In this document: positions 51,122-58,446 of the stretch, piece by piece
Numbering within the stretch: position 1 is the first letter of the stretch
Layout of the letters: each line of letters opens with the position of its first letter
Assembly: GCF_020071995.1 (NCBI RefSeq)
Contig: NZ_JABWTK010000007.1
Location: 62,001 to 126,000 of the forward strand
Source of the DNA: Planococcus chinensis
GTDB taxonomy: Bacteria; Bacillota; Bacilli; Bacillales_A; Planococcaceae
DNA: 64,000 bases
Reading direction: 5' to 3'
Translations under genes and position numbers: made by a program
The notes under the pieces: generated by a model
What the model was told of the DNA's origin: nothing
The model's input: the letters and a program-made list of their open reading frames with translations, nothing else
Databases searched by the model: none

Positions 51122-52247
51122 GTGTTTTGCCCTCTCCTTCTACCGTGCAAGAGGCGACAGTGAGTTTTTGGAGCTGGTTTTCGTCCACTTGAATGCCAAG
51201 GCCCGGCTCACCGGAAAGATGGACGTAAGGCAATTGATAGTCGAGGTTGCCAATTTCTTCAGAGAACAGGAGCGGCCCTGTCAGTTCCGCCGATTGGATG
51301 TTGCGGCGCGCCATGACCGCATGGTAGCCGGCAGCGGATCCGACTGACGACTCCACCATCGAACCGATTTGGGCAATGATGCCTGCTGCTTCGGCCGCTT
51401 TTGCCATTTGGACCGCCGGGAAGATGCCGCCGCATTTCATCAGCTTAATGTTGATGTAGTCGGCCGCTTCCAAGCGGATGATTTCAAGCACGTCTTCCAT
51501 CGTCTGGACGCTTTCGTCCGCCATAATCGGCGTCGATGTTTTCTTGCGGACATCGGCAAGCCCACGGATGTCGCCCATGCGAATCGGCTGTTCAATCCAA
51601 GTAAGATGAACGTCCGCTAATTGGTTGATCGTTTGTACCGCATGCCCGACCGTTTTCCACCCTTGGTTGACGTCGATGCGGATTGGCATAGCCGGCCCGA
51701 CCGCTTGTCGTACGGCATAAATGCGTGCAATGTCGGTTGCCGAGTCGCTGCCGCCCACTTTGAGCTTTAGGCTGCTGAATCCTTCATCCATTGCCCGTTT
51801 CGCTTTTTCCGCCATGATTTCCGGTGCTTCGATGCTCAGCACTTTTGGATACTGCAAATGTTCATGCGCCTGTCCGCCGATCAAGTTGTAGACCGGCTGC
51901 CCTGCCGCTTTTCCCATCAAGTCGTAGCACGCCATGTCAATCGCGGCTTTTGCCGCTGGATTGCGGGCAATGGCTGCATTCATAAGGTGGTGGATCTCTT
52001 CGATATCGAACGGGCTTTGGCCGAGAATTTCCGGAACGAGTACGTTCTTTAAGATTTCATATGTCCCGCTGACCTGCTCTCCCGTGACATGCTCATCCGG
52101 CACCGCTTCGCCGTAGCCAATAATTCCGGTATCCGTTTCCAGCTTCACAATAACTGCCGGCATATTCGGATATGTCGCATAGGAAATGATAAACGGTTCT
52201 TTCAACGGAAACTCCACACTGTAAATTTCGGCCTTCACAATCTTCAT
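51111..52247 (-). CDS. Enolase-superfamily enzyme of the muconate-lactonizing subgroup, probable dipeptide epimerase or N-acyl-amino-acid racemase (378 aa)
   Basis: An N-terminal capping domain (about 1-130) precedes a barrel domain with the KxK acid/base motif K161-L-K163, metal ligands D192, E219 and D244, and the opposite lysine K268 in INIKLMKCGG. This catalytic set fits the MLE subgroup: L-Ala-D/L-Glu epimerases, N-succinylamino-acid racemases and OSB synthases. GSMVESSVG near 300 resembles the dipeptide-epimerase loop. Coupling to an M20D amidohydrolase favours dipeptide or N-acyl-amino-acid metabolism over menaquinone synthesis. GGAGGAGAT precedes the ATG. Exact substrate undetermined. 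Confidence 0.85.
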   Translation of the reverse strand: MKIVKAEIYSVEFPLKEPFIISYATYPNMPAVIVKLETDTGIIGYGEAVPDEHVTGEQVSGTYEILKNVLVPEILGQSPFDIEEIHHLMNAAIARNPAAKAAIDMACYDLMGKAAGQPVYNLIGGQAHEHLQYPKVLSIEAPEIMAEKAKRAMDEGFSSLKLKVGGSDSATDIARIYAVRQAVGPAMPIRIDVNQGWKTVGHAVQTINQLADVHLTWIEQPIRMGDIRGLADVRKKTSTPIMADESVQTMEDVLEIIRLEAADYINIKLMKCGGIFPAVQMAKAAEAAGIIAQIGSMVESSVGSAAGYHAVMARRNIQSAELTGPLLFSEEIGNLDYQLPYVHLSGEPGLGIQVDENQLQKLTVASCTVEGEGKTHGQ

Positions 52248-52364
52248 CTCGATCTCCTCCTAATATGTATAGCTTAAATTGTACATGATTGATGGGGAGT
52301 GTTGTAGGACAGGAAGGATTATTTTCGGCTTCTGAAGATCAGGAAGGTGAAGAAGTGCGAAGGG

Positions 52365-52472
52365 TTTATCTATGTTTTCGGTGGGGTTTATCTTTGTTAT
52401 TTTTGTTTCTAAAGGAGTTTTTCGGATTTCTATCGGTGTTTTTTGAGTTCCTATCGACGTTCTGGTACATAC
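52365..52472 (+). repeat. Family C composite 2, left array (five units)
   Basis: Core positions 52367, 52389, 52410, 52431 and 52452 (spacings 22, 21, 21, 21). The first three units are partly decayed; the last carries CGACGTTCT. Confidence 0.75.
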
Positions 52473-52512
52473 CACCTGCTTAAAAACCAAGTTCAAGTGA
52501 TTTGAACGGAAA

Positions 52513-52577
52513 AGACCTTCGCTGCACGCAAAGGTCTCCTCAAAGACTAAACATGCATTTCGCTGTTGGCGAAATGC
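52513..52577. other. Family C composite 2, hairpin pair
   Basis: Hairpin I AGACCTT / AAGGTCT (52513-52537) after GAACGGAAA, and hairpin II GCATTTCGC-N5-GCGAAATGC (52555-52577), both matching composites 1 and 3. Confidence 0.75.
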
Positions 52578-52586
52578 GGGGCGGGT

Positions 52587-52693
52587 TCTATCTGTGCTTT
52601 TTCGATTTCTATCAGAGTTTTTAAGTTTTCTATCGGAGTTTTTAGGTTTTCTATCGGAGTTTTCACCGTTTCTTTCGCTGTTCTTGTTTTTGT
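52587..52693 (+). repeat. Family C composite 2, right array (five units) overlapping the NERD gene end
   Basis: Core positions 52589, 52610, 52631, 52652 and 52673, exactly 21 bp apart. The last unit ends CTGTTCTT. The stop codon (52663-52665) and the final codons of the NERD gene fall inside the fourth and fifth units. Confidence 0.82.
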
Positions 52694-53631
52694 CTATAGA
52701 ACCGATGTCTTCTTCCACCGACTTCTTCCAGGTTATTTCTCCGCAATGCATGTTTTGCTGCGTCTGTCGTCTGCACACCCAGAAAGGTTTTGCATTCATT
52801 AGTAGTGATGGTCGATTTGATGAGCATAAACCATTCGTCAATCGCTTCTAGGTGCGCGTCCTTGCTAAACAAATTGCACGGCGCACATTCCCATTTGCGG
52901 ACAATGCGGTTCATTTTTCTCAATCGGCATCGGGGGCAATATACGCCTGGCTGGATATCTCGTGGGTTGATTCTCAAGTTGGGGGCTAGGGGAAACGGCT
53001 GGTATTTTTGATTCATGGCGAGCAGTTGTGCACCGAGGGAATGCAATTGTTCTTCAGTTAAAAGCTGATTGCCGATTTCCATGCGATGAAGCTGAAAAAA
53101 CAATTCATCTGCAATCCAAACCGTTGCGTCCGCCGGCACGTTTTCAATGACTTGCGAAGGATAGGCCATGATGACCGCCGTTTGGACAGGCAAGGTGTAT
53201 CCAATTTTCCTGAGGACCTTTTCCATTTTTATCTTTGCCGTTTCAGCTTGGACTACGGGGCTTTTAAAATAGCGTTGGTTTCCATTTTGAAAAGTTTGAT
53301 GCAGTACACTGGGGTTTGTTTGGTGCCTTAACTTTCCTCCCATATTTTTAATTTCCAATATGAATAGGCGGTCTTGAGTAATGATGATCGTGTCGATCTG
53401 GCTGCGATCAGGCAGCGACAAGTCTTGGATGACCACAAAGGGATAGTTCGGCTCAAAGAATGAAAGAAGTTCGTCCACCCGCTCTTCCCCTCCTGCACCT
53501 GCTCTTTCATAGTTCAACATTTCAAGGACAGTTCCAGTTTTTTCATGGCCGACAGGCAGCCTTTTTAGTAAGGCTTCATAACCGGCAATTTTCTCTGTGC
53601 GTTTTCGGTATTTAATGATTATTTCCCTCAC
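52663..53631 (-). CDS. NERD-domain protein with C-terminal zinc ribbon (322 aa)
   Basis: The NERD domain (about 45-160) shows the nuclease-like core IDTIIITQDRLFILEIKN (D80, E92-x-K94 region). The C-terminal part has two CxxC pairs (CPRC, CAPC, about 233-254), a zinc ribbon. NERD proteins are thought to be nuclease-related; function is not established. Start is doubtful: the GTG at 53631 sits inside the AAGGAGGTG ribosome site, whereas homologues I recall begin MIIK, which here corresponds to ATA at 53622 with normal spacing. The basic C-terminal tail is encoded by a family C repeat unit. The gene is bracketed by two family C composites. Confidence 0.8.
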   Translation of the reverse strand: MREIIIKYRKRTEKIAGYEALLKRLPVGHEKTGTVLEMLNYERAGAGGEERVDELLSFFEPNYPFVVIQDLSLPDRSQIDTIIITQDRLFILEIKNMGGKLRHQTNPSVLHQTFQNGNQRYFKSPVVQAETAKIKMEKVLRKIGYTLPVQTAVIMAYPSQVIENVPADATVWIADELFFQLHRMEIGNQLLTEEQLHSLGAQLLAMNQKYQPFPLAPNLRINPRDIQPGVYCPRCRLRKMNRIVRKWECAPCNLFSKDAHLEAIDEWFMLIKSTITTNECKTFLGVQTTDAAKHALRRNNLEEVGGRRHRFYRQKQEQRKKR

Positions 53632-53755
53632 CTCCTTGCTCTATTGTAGCAAGCAGCGTATAGATATTCCATAAATATCCAAATCTCGTTTTTGAAGCGT
53701 TATTTCGCGGAGAAAATGAGATTTGAAGCTCAAAGTTTTTCAATTGCGGAGAATC

Positions 53756-53884
53756 CTTATCGATGTTTTTAACAGGTTTTATCTCTATTTTTTTATTTCT
53801 ATCGAAGTTTTCCGTTTTTCTATCGACGTTTTTCAAGTTTCTTTTCGAAGTTATGAAGCTTCTTATCGATGTTCTTATAAAAAC
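53756..53884 (+). repeat. Family C composite 3, left array (six units)
   Basis: Core positions 53758, 53780, 53800, 53821, 53843 and 53864 (spacings 22, 20, 21, 22, 21). The indels nearly cancel, so the overall phase is kept. The last unit has GATGTTCTT. Confidence 0.8.
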
Positions 53885-53917
53885 CTGCCTGCCGATACCC
53901 AAAATCCTGAACGGAAA

Positions 53918-53981
53918 AGACCTTTGCACACTGCAAAGGTCTCCTTAAAACAAACGATGCATTTCGCTTACCGCGAAATGC
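53918..53981. other. Family C composite 3, hairpin pair
   Basis: Hairpin I is a perfect 11-bp stem AGACCTTTGCA / TGCAAAGGTCT (53918-53942), preceded by GAACGGAAA. Hairpin II is GCATTTCGC-N5-GCGAAATGC (53959-53981). Confidence 0.8.
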
Positions 53982-54012
53982 CGGAAAACCCATACCAGCG
54001 TCTTCTGCTGTT

Positions 54013-54119
54013 TCTATCGTTGTTTATTTGATTGCTATCGAAGTTTTTCAAGTTCCTATAGGTGTTTTCGAATTTTCTATCAGTGTTTTCCCGCTTTCTA
54101 TCGAAGTTCTTCCGAACGC
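54013..54119 (+). repeat. Family C composite 3, right array (five units)
   Basis: Core positions 54015, 54036, 54057, 54078 and 54099, exactly 21 bp apart. The last unit carries GAAGTTCTT. Confidence 0.88.
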
Positions 54120-54125
54120 CTTCCA

Positions 54126-54164
54126 CAAAAAAAGACCTCCGCTATATGCGAAGGCCTTCTTTTA
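54126..54164 (-). terminator. Intrinsic terminator of the RocB-like peptidase gene
   Basis: AAGGCCTTCGC / GCGGAGGTCTT hairpin with seven T on the minus strand. The stem resembles hairpin I of the family C composites. Confidence 0.8.
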
Positions 54165-55781
54165 TTCACTGATCGTGCTTTTAACCGCAATCGACAGGAT
54201 CATTTCTTCCAATAAAATCGGCATTTCTTCAAAGGTATTTTTGATGTGCAGCCGTTCTGTGCGTTTATGGGCATCTTTGCCGAATGGGCCGACGTTGAAC
54301 ACCGGCGCCTGCAAATGCTTCATTGCCTGGAACGGGATGCTGTAAAGGTCGCCGTAAACCGGCGTATTTTTTTCGTAAGTGATCCAGCCGCCGTTTTGGT
54401 CAGCGAAGTTCACATAACTTAAATCAGAAATGCCGTTGAAGTAATGGATCTGTTCCAGTTTCAAACCGAATTTCTCCTTGGCGTTTGCCGTCACTTGCTC
54501 CAGGCAGCGCTTGACGAGTTCGTTCTCCGATGAATTCACGGCCGGGTAATACGGCGGCGCATAAAGCAGGACGGTCGCCGGCGTCAATTCCTGGCAATTG
54601 ATCAACAAAATGTCGACAACTCGCATCGATTTATCGCGGACGTCCCATTCCGGATGCATCATGGTATCGTACAGCGCCGCGTTGACGTAGTCGATGCCGA
54701 ATTTATTGATGGCGTATTTCATCAGTTCCTCAAAGCGAAGAACCCGGATTTCTCCAAGCGGTTCGATGTTTTCGCGTTCACACATTTCCAAATAATCGCG
54801 CGTGCAATGTTCCATCGCTTCAATGGCCACTTTCTCGAATTGCTCGAACACTTCTTCCGCAGTTTTTTCCATAAGGAAGACATTGTACATCGCGCTGGTC
54901 CGGTATGGCGTCTGCGCCGAATACTCAAGTTTCATATCGCGCTGCATCAACGTCACCGGCAGCGGCGTCTTTTCCCCGTAGACGGTTTCGCGGAACGAAG
55001 TATTCCATTCCATGCGGTGCGTCAAATACGTTGAAATGTAGCTCGACGTGATGCCGGACAGCGGTTCGCCGACATGCGTTTCTTTTCCGTAGAACAACGC
55101 CGACGGCATAATTTTTCCGATGGATCCGGTATAGATGTAGTGGGCCATGTCGCCTGGATATTGGGCAAAGACGGGCTCGCCATTCAAGAATAGAATGTAC
55201 TCGAGGCCGTGTTCACGCTCGAGATCCAGCAATTTCGAAACGCCGTAGCGCATGCCGGCAGAGTTCACTTCTTCATCTGCAACTGTCACCAGCAGCAAAT
55301 TGATCGGCCACTCTTCAGCCGCCGCTTTTTCAATCAATGCCATATGAAGCGCAAGGCCGGCCTTCATATCCATCGTGCCCCGGCCGAAGAGGTATTCGCC
55401 TGATTCCAGGTCTGCTTGCGCTTCCGGATCCAACTCATCCTGCACTTTTTTGAACGCTTCCGCCAATTCCAGCGGGCTGCAGGCAAGCGGCTCCAAATCG
55501 CCGTACTCGGAAGTATGCACCGTATCGTAATGGCTGATCAGCACAATTGTTTCCACCGCTTCCGGATGCTTATAAAGCGCCGTCAGGTTTTCGCGCCCCC
55601 AGTTTACCGCACTGAGCGACAAGCGCTCCGGGTACTCCTGGAAATACGGCAGCATCTCCAGCTTTTCTTTCAGCTTATAAGCGAATTCGACTTCGCCGTC
55701 TGTCAGCGTCATGCTTTTCCAGCTCACCAGTTCAATCAATAATTCCTGCAACTTTTCGGGAGTCCCCCAGTATGCCGTCAT
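54162..55781 (-). CDS. RocB-like M20 family peptidase (539 aa)
   Basis: The M20 metal-site motifs are present: ISHYDTVH (around 77-84), GRGTMDMKAG (around 132-141) and ADEEVNSAG (around 168-176). The length of about 540 aa, longer than typical M20 enzymes, matches the RocB branch. RocB belongs to arginine/ornithine catabolism in Bacillus, but its activity is not well defined, and no roc genes are adjacent here. GGAGG precedes the ATG. It shares direction with the PatA-like aminotransferase upstream, 39 bp apart, so they are probably one transcript. Confidence 0.85.
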   Translation of the reverse strand: MTAYWGTPEKLQELLIELVSWKSMTLTDGEVEFAYKLKEKLEMLPYFQEYPERLSLSAVNWGRENLTALYKHPEAVETIVLISHYDTVHTSEYGDLEPLACSPLELAEAFKKVQDELDPEAQADLESGEYLFGRGTMDMKAGLALHMALIEKAAAEEWPINLLLVTVADEEVNSAGMRYGVSKLLDLEREHGLEYILFLNGEPVFAQYPGDMAHYIYTGSIGKIMPSALFYGKETHVGEPLSGITSSYISTYLTHRMEWNTSFRETVYGEKTPLPVTLMQRDMKLEYSAQTPYRTSAMYNVFLMEKTAEEVFEQFEKVAIEAMEHCTRDYLEMCERENIEPLGEIRVLRFEELMKYAINKFGIDYVNAALYDTMMHPEWDVRDKSMRVVDILLINCQELTPATVLLYAPPYYPAVNSSENELVKRCLEQVTANAKEKFGLKLEQIHYFNGISDLSYVNFADQNGGWITYEKNTPVYGDLYSIPFQAMKHLQAPVFNVGPFGKDAHKRTERLHIKNTFEEMPILLEEMILSIAVKSTISE

Positions 55782-55820
55782 CTCTATGCCCTCCTCTAAA
55801 TGCTGCTCTTCAAGCTCTTT

Positions 55821-56981
55821 TTACAGTTGCCGTGTTTTCAGCCAAGCGCCCATGCGGTTCATCGCCTCTTCAAGCGTTTCCATGGAATAGGCGTAGGAAA
55901 TCCGCAGGAAGCCTTCCCCGTTTTTGGTGAACGCCGATCCCGGAACAGCTGCTACTCCCCCTTCTTTCAATAAAGCCGTAGCAAATTCAAAAGAAGTCAT
56001 CCCGTATTTCGCGATCGAAGGAAATATGTAGAAGGCTCCTGTCGGTTTAACGACGTCCAGACCCATTTCAACCAGTTTCCCGTATACAAAATCACAGCGT
56101 TCGCGGTATGCACGGTTCATCACTTCCGGTGCATCGCGGTTGTTTTTCAATGCTTCGATGGCAGCGTACTGGCTCGGCACCGAAGCGCACACCGTATTGT
56201 ACATATGCACTTTCAATACTTGCTGCACATATTGTTCCGGCCCCAATAAAAAGCCCATGCGCCATCCGGTCATGGAATGGGACTTGGACAAGCCGTGTAC
56301 CAGGAACGTGCGGTCTTTGATCGAATCAAAACAGGCAAAAGATGTATGTGTGCCTTCAAATGTATTTTCACTGTAGATTTCATCGGTCACGACGAAAATC
56401 TCGTGTTTTCTGAGTTCTTCCACAATCGGTTCCATTTGGGCTTTCGTCAAGGTGACGCCGGTTGGATTCGACGGAAAATTAAACAGGATCGCTTTCGTTT
56501 TCTCCGTCACCAGCGCCCGGATGGCTTCCACTGTCGGCACCAGCCCGGTTTCTGATGTATCGAGCAAGACCGGCTTGCCGCCGTTCAATTCCACAATCGG
56601 CTCGTAGCCCGCAAAGCACGGCGCGGGAATAATCACTTCATCGCCTTCCAAAAGAATCGTCCGGAAGACCGCATCCAGCGCTTCGCTGGCGCCGTTTGTC
56701 GCAATAATCTCGGTTTGTGGATTGTATGTAAGTCCATAAGTATCCTGGAAAAACGCCGCAATTTCCTGGCGCAGTTCCAAGAGCCCTGCATTATGGGAAT
56801 AACCCGTCAAATCAGCTGAAATGGCAGCTTTCCCGGCTTCCTTGACCGGTTCCGGCGTCGGAAAATCCGGCTGGCCGATGGTTAAATTGATGGCATCGGG
56901 ATAATTCACCAGCTGATTGAAAAACTGGCGGATTCCAGATACTCGAAGCGCTTCTGCGCGTGGATTCAAAGTAAGTGGCAT
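55821..56981 (-). CDS. patA: Class I/II PLP-dependent aminotransferase, PatA-like (386 aa)
   Basis: Fold-type I aminotransferase. The PLP lysine is K233 in GLSKSHSMTGWR, with NPTG (near 173), FVVTDEIYS and a C-terminal arginine in GEGFLRISYA. Closeness to Bacillus PatA (N-acetyl-LL-diaminopimelate aminotransferase, lysine and wall precursor synthesis) is suggested by shared strings such as LVEMGLDVVKPTGAFYIFPS. The ATG at 56981 is chosen because GGAG lies 10 nt upstream; the frame is open a further 33 codons. It sits just upstream of the RocB-like gene. Other aspartate- or alanine-type specificities remain possible. Confidence 0.85.
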   Translation of the reverse strand: MPLTLNPRAEALRVSGIRQFFNQLVNYPDAINLTIGQPDFPTPEPVKEAGKAAISADLTGYSHNAGLLELRQEIAAFFQDTYGLTYNPQTEIIATNGASEALDAVFRTILLEGDEVIIPAPCFAGYEPIVELNGGKPVLLDTSETGLVPTVEAIRALVTEKTKAILFNFPSNPTGVTLTKAQMEPIVEELRKHEIFVVTDEIYSENTFEGTHTSFACFDSIKDRTFLVHGLSKSHSMTGWRMGFLLGPEQYVQQVLKVHMYNTVCASVPSQYAAIEALKNNRDAPEVMNRAYRERCDFVYGKLVEMGLDVVKPTGAFYIFPSIAKYGMTSFEFATALLKEGGVAAVPGSAFTKNGEGFLRISYAYSMETLEEAMNRMGAWLKTRQL

Positions 56982-57065
56982 GAACAAAAACTCCATTTCA
57001 TATTTTGGCTTTCCTCTATTATATTGCAAATTGCCGGAAAATAAAGAGAGACCATTTCCATATAG

Positions 57066-57094
57066 AAAAAAGCGGCTCATAAACTGAGCCGCTT
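57066..57094 (-). terminator. Terminator hairpin of the EamA gene, displaced by family D insertion
   Basis: AAGCGGCTCA / TGAGCCGCTT stem followed on the minus strand by TTTTTT. Its 21-bp segment 57074-57094 is repeated exactly at 57451-57471 next to the EamA stop codon. Confidence 0.8.
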
Positions 57095-57450
57095 GATCTT
57101 GTAGACAAAAGGATTTTTATGCATGTGAGCTAATTAATGTGCAATTTGGACATCCCGGATCCTCCGTTTCAGCCGGATCCTTAACCTGAAGGCTACCTAG
57201 AAGTGTCGCTTTTCTTCTTGAGCTAGCTAGTTGAACGTCATCCGATTTATCGTTCACTTTCAAATCAAAGAGAGTCGCTCCAACCGGTCCGGCCACGGAG
57301 ACTCCTGTGGGACAGCGAAAGCTGAAGGCCCCGCAGGAGCAGAGCGACGAGGAGACTGAAGCTGAGCCCACGGAAAGCGAAGTGACCGAACCGGTTGGTT
57401 TATGCAAGTGTATTTATTTCTTTTATACTTATACTTCTACAATCTGATGT
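57095..57450 (+). repeat. Family D dispersed repeat, copy D2, with terminal inverted repeats
   Basis: It starts GATCTTGTAGACAAAAGG and ends TTCTACAATCTGATGT; TTGTAGA (57099-57105) and TCTACAA (57436-57442) are inverted. The core GACTCCTGTGGGACAGCGAA and CCCACGGAAAGCGAAGTG match D1. It is flanked by exact 21-bp direct repeats (57074-57094 and 57451-57471). Confidence 0.78.
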
Positions 57451-57453
57451 GGC

Positions 57454-58368
57454 TCATAAACTGAGCCGCTTTCTCCGTTTTTTCAACAAGTCTTCTGCTG
57501 CACCCGATCCAAACAGGACGCCAACGATAATCAGCACTAGGCCGAAAAGGTGATTGGTCGTGATTACTTCACCCAAAATGACAGCTGCTCCTACAAGTGA
57601 GAAAAAAGTATTCAAGTTCATGAAAATAGCGGCTTTGGTCGGCCCCGCCTGTCCGATGGAATAATTGTAAAGCAAATGTCCGACAGCCGTCCCGAGTACA
57701 GCCGAAAAGAAAAACGCTATCCAGAAAGTAGAAGGAACAGTCGCAAAAGCTGCAATTTCCCCGGGTTCTTGGATCAGTGAAATGATGAACAAGACGCCGG
57801 CGCCGATGATGAACATATACGCAGTCAATAGACGCGGGTCCATGGAGCCAGCAGCTTTCGAAATGACAATATAGCTAAGCACTTGTACCAAAATGGACAG
57901 GAAGACAAAAACATCCCCGATGTTCATGCCCGCCGTCTCACCGCCGCCTACCAGGACAGTTGCAGATACACCGACAAGACCGATTACCACGCCAATCCAT
58001 TGCAGTTTAGACGGATAGCTGCGCAGAATCAACGAAACCAGTACAGCTGTCAGCATCGGGCCTGTCCCCAGAATCAATCCAGCATTCGTTCCGGAAGTAA
58101 GCGCAAGTCCGCTCGACAGGAAATAATGGTGGCCGACTACATTGAGCAAGGCCCCCAGCAAAATGAATTTCCATTCGTTTTTTCGCGGCAGCCGCAGCAA
58201 TTTCATGCCGGCAAGAATCGCAAAAATCGTCGCCGCGGCTGTGAGAATGCGAAAAGCCGTTAATGTGATAGGGTCCACAAATTCAACCAAGTATTTTACA
58301 GAAGGTAAATTAAACCCCCATATGAGCATGACAAAAATTAAAATGGCATAGATTTTCCATTGATTCAA
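57454..58368 (-). CDS. EamA/DMT family transporter (304 aa)
   Basis: Ten membrane segments in two EamA repeats (about 6-140 and 150-290), each with the inverted-repeat DMT pattern; the basic C-terminal tail RKRLSL ends inside the hairpin sequence. Family members export amino acids or metabolites. The start appears to be TTG at 58368 with a weak AGAAGG site. The terminator that should directly follow the stop has been separated from the gene by the family D element, leaving only the first stem copy next to the stop. Substrate unknown. Confidence 0.85.
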   Translation of the reverse strand: MNQWKIYAILIFVMLIWGFNLPSVKYLVEFVDPITLTAFRILTAAATIFAILAGMKLLRLPRKNEWKFILLGALLNVVGHHYFLSSGLALTSGTNAGLILGTGPMLTAVLVSLILRSYPSKLQWIGVVIGLVGVSATVLVGGGETAGMNIGDVFVFLSILVQVLSYIVISKAAGSMDPRLLTAYMFIIGAGVLFIISLIQEPGEIAAFATVPSTFWIAFFFSAVLGTAVGHLLYNYSIGQAGPTKAAIFMNLNTFFSLVGAAVILGEVITTNHLFGLVLIIVGVLFGSGAAEDLLKKRRKRLSL

Positions 58369-58446
58369 TTCAGCTTAGCCTTCTTTCGAGTTCCGAATTA
58401 TTCACTCATTCTACGCTGAATCGGCAGCAAAGTAAACGGCCATTCT

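Noticed and set aside
52260..52841. Minus-strand ORF of 193 codons with NSDRK-type repeats
   Set aside because: It runs through composite 2 and overlaps the end of the NERD gene in another frame; repeat-derived, with no start signal.
56982..57080. N-terminal extension of the PatA-like aminotransferase
   Set aside because: The extra 33 codons lack a ribosome site and similarity to the family; the ATG at 56981 has one.
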